Assembly (NCBI GenBank): GCA_018715445.1
Contig: DVLP01000243.1
Span: forward strand, 1-8,700
Direction: 5' to 3'
DNA from: Candidatus Avipropionibacterium avicola
GTDB taxonomy: Bacteria > Actinomycetota > Actinomycetes > Propionibacteriales > Propionibacteriaceae
Length of the DNA stretch: 8,700 nt
In this document: one piece after another, positions 5,678 through 8,700 of the stretch
How positions within the stretch are numbered: the stretch's first letter is position 1
Layout of the letters: each line of letters begins with the position of its first letter
Position numbers and translations under genes: made by a program
The notes under the pieces: model-generated
Databases searched by the model: none
Told to the model about the DNA's origin: nothing
What the model saw: only the letters and a program-made list of their open reading frames with translations

Positions 5678-7027
5678 ATGACGACCCACACCGGCCCCGG
5701 CGGCGACGGCGGCACAGACCGCCCGGCTCCTGTCGCGCCCGCCCACGGCGAGTTGGACGAGGCCACCGGAAGCGCCCCGGTGCCGGTCGGAGCCAACGGT
5801 GGCGACACCGGTCGACGCCGAGCCGTACGACTGGCCGACGGTGCGTGGCTGGGCGGAGTCTGCACGGGCCTGTCAGCCCATCTCGGCGTCCCGGTCCTGG
5901 TCTTCCGTCTCAGTTTCGTCGCCCTGTTCTGCACCCAGTTCATCGGGGCCCTGATCTATGCGGTGCTGTGGCTGGTGCTGCCCACCGCCACTCGGTCGCA
6001 GGCCCCCGGGTTGGAGGCCCACAGTCGCGCGGGGATGCGTCCATCGTCCTCGGGCCCGCAGGCCGCTGACGTCGCTTCGCTGATCGCTCTCGGCACGCTC
6101 GGGATCGGGATGGTCTGGTTGGTCCAGACGACCCCGTGGGCGGTGCCGCTGGGCATCTTCTGGCCGGTCACCGCCGCGTGTGCCGGAGCCGCCATGGTGT
6201 GGCGTCAGGCCGACCAGGGCCGACTGAACCCGGGAGCATCGCGGACTTGGTTGGACCGGCTGCTCGCCGGTGGCGGCTGGCCCGCCGTGCTGCGGATCGT
6301 GGCCGGGCTCGGCCTGATGGCGATCGCGATGACCATGATCTTCTTCGCCCAGGGGTCCTGGGAGCTGCTCAGCCAAGTGCTGGCGATGACGGCACTGGCG
6401 CTGGCCGGGCTGGCGGTGCTGTTGGCGCCGTGGGTGGCACGGTCACGGTCGGCCCTGGACGAGGCCCGGCGGGCCCGTGCGCAGGCCGATGCCCGCGCCG
6501 ATGTCGCCGCGCACCTGCACGACTCGGTGCTGCAGACCCTGGCGCTGGTCCAGAAGCAGTCCCACGACTCCCGAGCGGTCGAGGCGATCGCCCGACGCCA
6601 GGAGCGCGAGCTGCGACGCTGGTTGTACGGCGACGAGGCCGACGACACCACGCTGAAGGCCGCCCTGACCTCAGCCGCGGCAGAGGTCGAGGACGAGCAC
6701 TCCGTACCGGTGGAGATCGTCGTGGTCGGTGACCACGAGCTGACCACGGGGCTGCGGGCCCTGGTCCAGGCGGCCCGGGAGGCGATGGTCAACGCAGCCA
6801 AGCACTCGGGGGCCGACGTGATCGACACCTATGGTGAGGTGGACGGCGACACCGTGGAGGTCTTCGTCCGCGACCGTGGGCGAGGATTCGACCTCGACAC
6901 CATCGCCGAGGACCGCCAAGGCGTCCGCGGCAGCATCATCAACCGCATGCAGCGCCACGGCGGGCAGGCCCGGATCCGGACCTCCCCCGACGATGGCACC
7001 GAAGTACGACTGGAGATGGAGACATGA
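5678..7027 (+). CDS. PspC-domain sensor histidine kinase (NarL/LiaS-type, HisKA_3)
   Basis: Membrane sensor kinase of 449 residues. After a disordered Gly/Pro-rich N-terminus, residues about 48-102 form a PspC domain (LADGAWLGGVCTGLSAHLGV, ending VLWLVLP). Four hydrophobic helices follow at about 132-152, 154-175, 204-225 and 232-254. The dimerisation/phosphoacceptor helix carries HLHDSVLQTLALVQKQS (His281 in the HDxxxQ motif) of the HisKA_3 class. The ATPase domain has the N box EAMVNAAKHS (368-376), G1 DRGRGFD (399-405) and G2 RGSIINRM, so it looks active. It lacks a large extracellular sensor, so sensing through the membrane or PspC partners is likely. I place the start at ATG 5678 after GGTGGGG; a GTG at 5630 would add 16 residues. 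It overlaps the regulator gene by 4 bp. Confidence 0.9.
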   Translation: MTTHTGPGGDGGTDRPAPVAPAHGELDEATGSAPVPVGANGGDTGRRRAVRLADGAWLGGVCTGLSAHLGVPVLVFRLSFVALFCTQFIGALIYAVLWLVLPTATRSQAPGLEAHSRAGMRPSSSGPQAADVASLIALGTLGIGMVWLVQTTPWAVPLGIFWPVTAACAGAAMVWRQADQGRLNPGASRTWLDRLLAGGGWPAVLRIVAGLGLMAIAMTMIFFAQGSWELLSQVLAMTALALAGLAVLLAPWVARSRSALDEARRARAQADARADVAAHLHDSVLQTLALVQKQSHDSRAVEAIARRQERELRRWLYGDEADDTTLKAALTSAAAEVEDEHSVPVEIVVVGDHELTTGLRALVQAAREAMVNAAKHSGADVIDTYGEVDGDTVEVFVRDRGRGFDLDTIAEDRQGVRGSIINRMQRHGGQARIRTSPDDGTEVRLEMET

Positions 7028-7719
7028 GCGCAGACAACGAGTCCCCGGCTGCGGCCGAGACGTCCACCCCGAACCGGAACGGACGTCTGCGCGTGGTGGT
7101 CATCGACGACCACGCCATGTTCCGCAGCGGGGTGAAGGCCGAGATCGGCCGTGATGTCGATGTGGTCGGCGAGGGCCAGGACGTACCGAGCGCGGTGGAG
7201 GTCATCCGTACGACCAAGCCTGATGTCGTGCTGCTCGACGTCCACCTGCCCGGTGGCGGCGGGGTCGCCGTGCTCAAGGAGGTGTTGGCGGCCGACCCGG
7301 AGGCCAAGTTCCTCGGATTGTCGGTCTCGGACGCCGCTGAGGATGTGATCGGCGTGATCCGCGCCGGGGCCCGCGGCTACGTCACCAAGTCGATCAAGCC
7401 GGGCGATCTGGTCGATGCGATCCGACGGATCTCCGAGGGCGATGCGGTCTTCTCCCCCAGGCTGGCCGGCTTCGTACTGGATGCCTTCTCCGGCTCGATC
7501 GACATCGCCAGCGTGGACGAGGACCTGGATCGGCTCTCCAACCGGGAGCGCGAGGTGCTGCGCCTGATCGCCCGTGGTTACGCCTACAAGGAAGTCGCCA
7601 AGGAGCTGTTCATCTCGATCAAGACGGTCGAGACCCACGTCTCGAGTGTGCTGCGCAAGCTGCAGCTGTCGAACCGTCACCAGCTGACCCGCTGGGCGAC
7701 CGACCGGAAGCTGGTCTGA
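7024..7719 (+). CDS. LuxR/NarL-family response regulator
   Basis: Cytosolic transcription regulator of 231 residues. The receiver domain (about 22-138) has the acidic pair Asp28-Asp29 in VVVIDDHAMFR, phosphoacceptor Asp72 in VVLLDVHLPGGGG, the switch Ser100 and Lys122 in YVTKSIKPGD. The C-terminal LuxR helix-turn-helix (about 168-229) has the signature LSNREREVLRLIARGYAYKE and the recognition-helix region SIKTVETHVSSVLRKL. An unstructured Ser/Thr/Ala-rich 20 residues precede the receiver. Its ATG overlaps the kinase stop as ATGA, with GGAG just upstream, so kinase and regulator are cotranslated and form a pair. The divergent toastrack operon is the obvious candidate target, by inference. Confidence 0.95.
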   Translation: MSADNESPAAAETSTPNRNGRLRVVVIDDHAMFRSGVKAEIGRDVDVVGEGQDVPSAVEVIRTTKPDVVLLDVHLPGGGGVAVLKEVLAADPEAKFLGLSVSDAAEDVIGVIRAGARGYVTKSIKPGDLVDAIRRISEGDAVFSPRLAGFVLDAFSGSIDIASVDEDLDRLSNREREVLRLIARGYAYKEVAKELFISIKTVETHVSSVLRKLQLSNRHQLTRWATDRKLV

Positions 7720-7742
7720 CCACACGGGCCTGACCAGCTGAT

Positions 7743-7756
7743 CCGACCGAGGTCGG
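7743..7756. terminator. Short hairpin after the response regulator, possible terminator
   Basis: CCGACC-GA-GGTCGG is a perfect inverted repeat (6-bp arms, 2-nt centre; about 5 bp with a 4-nt loop in practice). It lies 24 bp after the regulator stop in the convergent gap before the small membrane protein gene. There is no T tract. It is weak but the only hairpin in the 86-bp gap. Confidence 0.4.
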
Positions 7757-7805
7757 TCGCCGTCAGCGGAGTGTCAGCAGTGTGTCAACGGGGTGCCAGC
7801 GAGGG

Positions 7806-8075
7806 TCAGGCCCGGCTCTTGGTCACCTTGCCGTGGATGAACAGCACGATCAGGGCGCCGATGACGGCGGTGATCAGGGAGACGAACCAGTTGCTGTGCA
7901 GGGTGAAGTCGAATCCCTTGCCGGTGATGAGGTTGCCGAGCAGGCCGCCGAGCAGGGCGCCGAGCACACCCAGGACGATGGTCGCGAGGAATCCGCCGCC
8001 CTGCTTGCCGGGCTTGATCGCCTTGGCGATGGCGCCGGCGATGAGTCCGAGGATCAGGTAGAACACGATGGTCAT
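7806..8075 (-). CDS. GlsB/YeaQ/YmgE-family stress membrane protein
   Basis: An 89-residue, Gly-rich, highly hydrophobic protein with three helices: about 2-19 (VFYLILGLIAGAIAKAI), 28-50 (FLATIVLGVLGALLGGLLGN) and 63-82 (VSLITAVIGALIVLFIHGKV). The short KPGKQGGG loop after helix 1 and the Gly-x3-Gly patterns are typical of this family, often called transglycosylase-associated although no such activity is shown. Members are induced by general, acid or envelope stress in several bacteria. AAGGAG lies 6 nt before the ATG at 8075, which fixes the start. The gene converges on the response regulator, so it could be a target of that system, but nothing in the sequence proves this. Confidence 0.9.
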   Translation of the reverse strand: MTIVFYLILGLIAGAIAKAIKPGKQGGGFLATIVLGVLGALLGGLLGNLITGKGFDFTLHSNWFVSLITAVIGALIVLFIHGKVTKSRA

Positions 8076-8140
8076 GGCGGTCTCCTTCTGATGGTGCCCC
8101 TGTCGCCCGGTGGCGACGTGGTCGTGGGACCATCGGCCTC

Positions 8141-8159
8141 ACACTACGCCGAACGGCGT
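8141..8159 (-). promoter_or_regulatory. Probable promoter of the GlsB-like gene with embedded inverted repeat
   Basis: On the minus strand TAGTGT (8146-8141) fits TANNNT, about 65 bp before the start codon. Immediately upstream, in the spacer, ACGCCG (8146-8151) and CGGCGT (8154-8159) form a perfect inverted repeat around AA. Such a position would let a bound protein block or adjust RNA polymerase. ATGGTG 17 nt upstream of the -10 is a poor -35. No regulator is identified. Confidence 0.4.
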
Positions 8160-8268
8160 GGTTCACCATGAGAGTTGCCCCCGAACGGCACCCGGGTGTG
8201 TCGCGCTCCGACCCGGGCTCAGGGGCCGTGTCGATCGGCTGATTGCGGGGCCGCCGCCAACGGGACCA

Positions 8269-8325
8269 GGTCCGCCCAGCAACGGTCGGTCCGCCCAGCA
8301 ACGGTCCGTCCGCACAGCAACAGTG
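8269..8325. repeat. Three tandem copies of a 19-bp repeat
   Basis: GGTCCGCCCAGCAACGGTC occurs at 8269-8287 and identically at 8288-8306. A third, diverged copy at 8307-8325 (CGTCCGCACAGCAACAGTG, 4 differences) merges into the left end of the first palindromic unit. A similar copy starts at 8529 at the left end of the second unit. This suggests the left end of the unit was duplicated locally. Confidence 0.85.
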
Positions 8326-8415
8326 AGGTCCGCAATCGCCGGTGCGGGAACGCAACGCGTCGGCAAGGGGCGGACCCACCAAGCCCCTTGCTGACCTCAC
8401 CAACCATGTGCGGAC
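8308..8415. repeat. Long palindromic repeat unit, copy 1 (MITE-like)
   Basis: The ends are GTCCGCACA (8308-8316) and TGTGCGGAC (8407-8415), perfect 9-bp inverted repeats. A second pair, GTGAGGTC (8323-8330) and GACCTCAC (8393-8400), lies at equal spacing inside. An inner hairpin has GTCGGCAAGGGGC (8359-8371) and GCCCCTTGCTGAC (8383-8395), 13 bp with one G-T, around an 11-nt loop. No coding capacity and no transposase are present. No target duplication is evident at the ends. Confidence 0.75.
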
Positions 8416-8461
8416 CTTCGTCCGTACCGGAGTTGGTCCAGGCTCGGAGGCGGGGGTGCAT

Positions 8462-8481
8462 GCCCCTCGACGAGCTCGGGG
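8462..8481. repeat. 20-bp exact repeat, copy 1
   Basis: GCCCCTCGACGAGCTCGGGG lies after the first palindromic unit and recurs exactly at 8681-8700. It contains the palindromes CTCGACGAG and CGAGCTCG and can fold as an imperfect CCCC/GGGG hairpin. It resembles a class of extragenic repeats widespread in bacteria whose translation reads PELVEG; this is from memory, not a search. Confidence 0.7.
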
Positions 8482-8527
8482 ATCGGACTGCGGGCCCCAG
8501 GTACGGAAGGCCGAGCTCCGAGGGCGG

Positions 8528-8639
8528 AGGTCCGCACAGCAACGGTGAGGTCCGCAATCGCCGGCGTGGGAACGCAACCCGTCGGCAAGGGGCGGACCCA
8601 CCAGGCCGCGTGCTGACCCCACCAACCGTATGCGGACCT
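8528..8639. repeat. Long palindromic repeat unit, copy 2 (decayed)
   Basis: Positions 8530-8649 align without gaps to 8308-8427 at an offset of 222 bp, with 11 differences in 120 by my count. The ends AGGTCCGCA (8528-8536) and TGCGGACCT (8631-8639) are still a perfect inverted repeat. The inner stem is broken by several substitutions (GTCGGCAAGGGGC against GCCGCGTGCTGAC). The differences are not compensatory on the plus strand. Confidence 0.75.
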
Positions 8640-8680
8640 TCATCCGTACGAGCTGATCCGGAACGCAGACGGGAGTGCAG

Positions 8681-8700
8681 GCCCCTCGACGAGCTCGGGG
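8681..8700. repeat. 20-bp exact repeat, copy 2 (at right edge)
   Basis: Identical to 8462-8481 but at an offset of 219 bp rather than 222, so 3 bp net are missing between the palindromic unit and this element. The repeat may continue past the window edge. Confidence 0.7.

Larger units (their letters stand above)
8160..8700. other. Repeat-rich intergenic region without a credible gene
   Basis: Over 540 bp to the right edge I find no reading frame with family features, ribosome site or sensible composition. The frames that stay open do so because of GC-rich, periodic repeat DNA. The region holds a palindrome CACCCGGGTG (8189-8198), a 19-bp tandem repeat, and two copies of a long palindromic unit. 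It looks like a landing area for extragenic or non-autonomous mobile repeats. Confidence 0.7.

Noticed and set aside
6829..7725. Minus-strand open frame of 298 codons opposite the kinase end and regulator
   Set aside because: It overlaps two certain genes and has no recognisable domain or ribosome site.
7774..8643. Minus-strand open frame of 289 codons with internal peptide repeats (GPPLADxLRS)
   Set aside because: The repeats come from the DNA palindromic units, and the frame runs across the GlsB-like gene out of phase. There is no ribosome site or domain, so it is a spurious open frame.
8269..8700. CRISPR array
   Set aside because: The 19-bp copies are directly adjacent with no spacers, the larger units are 222 bp apart, and no cas gene is near.

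Overview
The window is GC-rich DNA with dense short-spaced genes, GTG and ATG starts, ATGA start/stop overlaps and several probable leaderless starts. This points to an actinobacterium. A member of the Propionibacteriales is my guess, but the sequence alone does not fix family or genus.

Left part (1-3587) is housekeeping. After the 3' end of a GNAT acetyltransferase gene, a minus-strand unit encodes a tandem-ACT regulatory protein (959-1483), peptide deformylase (def, 367-972) and, 13 bp past def, a tRNA gene (280-353) whose anticodon is UAA but which has a short class I variable loop. Divergently, a purine-type phosphoribosyltransferase (1501-1986) is followed by guaA (GMP synthase, 2010-3578). 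The two divergent genes have start codons 18 bp apart with overlapping, mirror-image -10-like hexamers between them. guaA ends in a 9-bp hairpin that encloses its stop codon.

Middle part (3621-7719) is an envelope-stress signalling locus built around the PspC domain. On the minus strand lie a PspC + proline-rich linker + C-terminal toastrack-like beta domain protein (4130-5494), a translationally coupled two-helix membrane protein (3906-4133), and a stand-alone 66-residue PspC protein (3621-3821). Divergent from them are a PspC-domain sensor histidine kinase of the NarL/LiaS type (5678-7027) and its coupled LuxR-family response regulator (7024-7719). PspC/toastrack proteins beside such two-component pairs are a known actinobacterial theme. 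The plausible working model is that membrane PspC/toastrack proteins sense or relay envelope damage to the kinase, and the regulator controls the divergent operon. The small membrane protein is the least explained part.

Right part (7720-8700) has one small stress-type membrane protein gene of the GlsB/YeaQ/YmgE family (7806-8075) with a perfect inverted repeat in its probable promoter. About 540 bp follow with no credible gene. That stretch holds a 19-bp tandem repeat and two diverged copies of a long palindromic unit with 9-bp inverted ends, MITE-like, running off the right edge.

The strongest candidates for something new are the UAA class I tRNA in the def operon, the symmetric leaderless divergent promoter, the triple-PspC locus with its coupled small membrane protein, and the palindromic repeat array. 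Nothing here is clearly a wholly new system.
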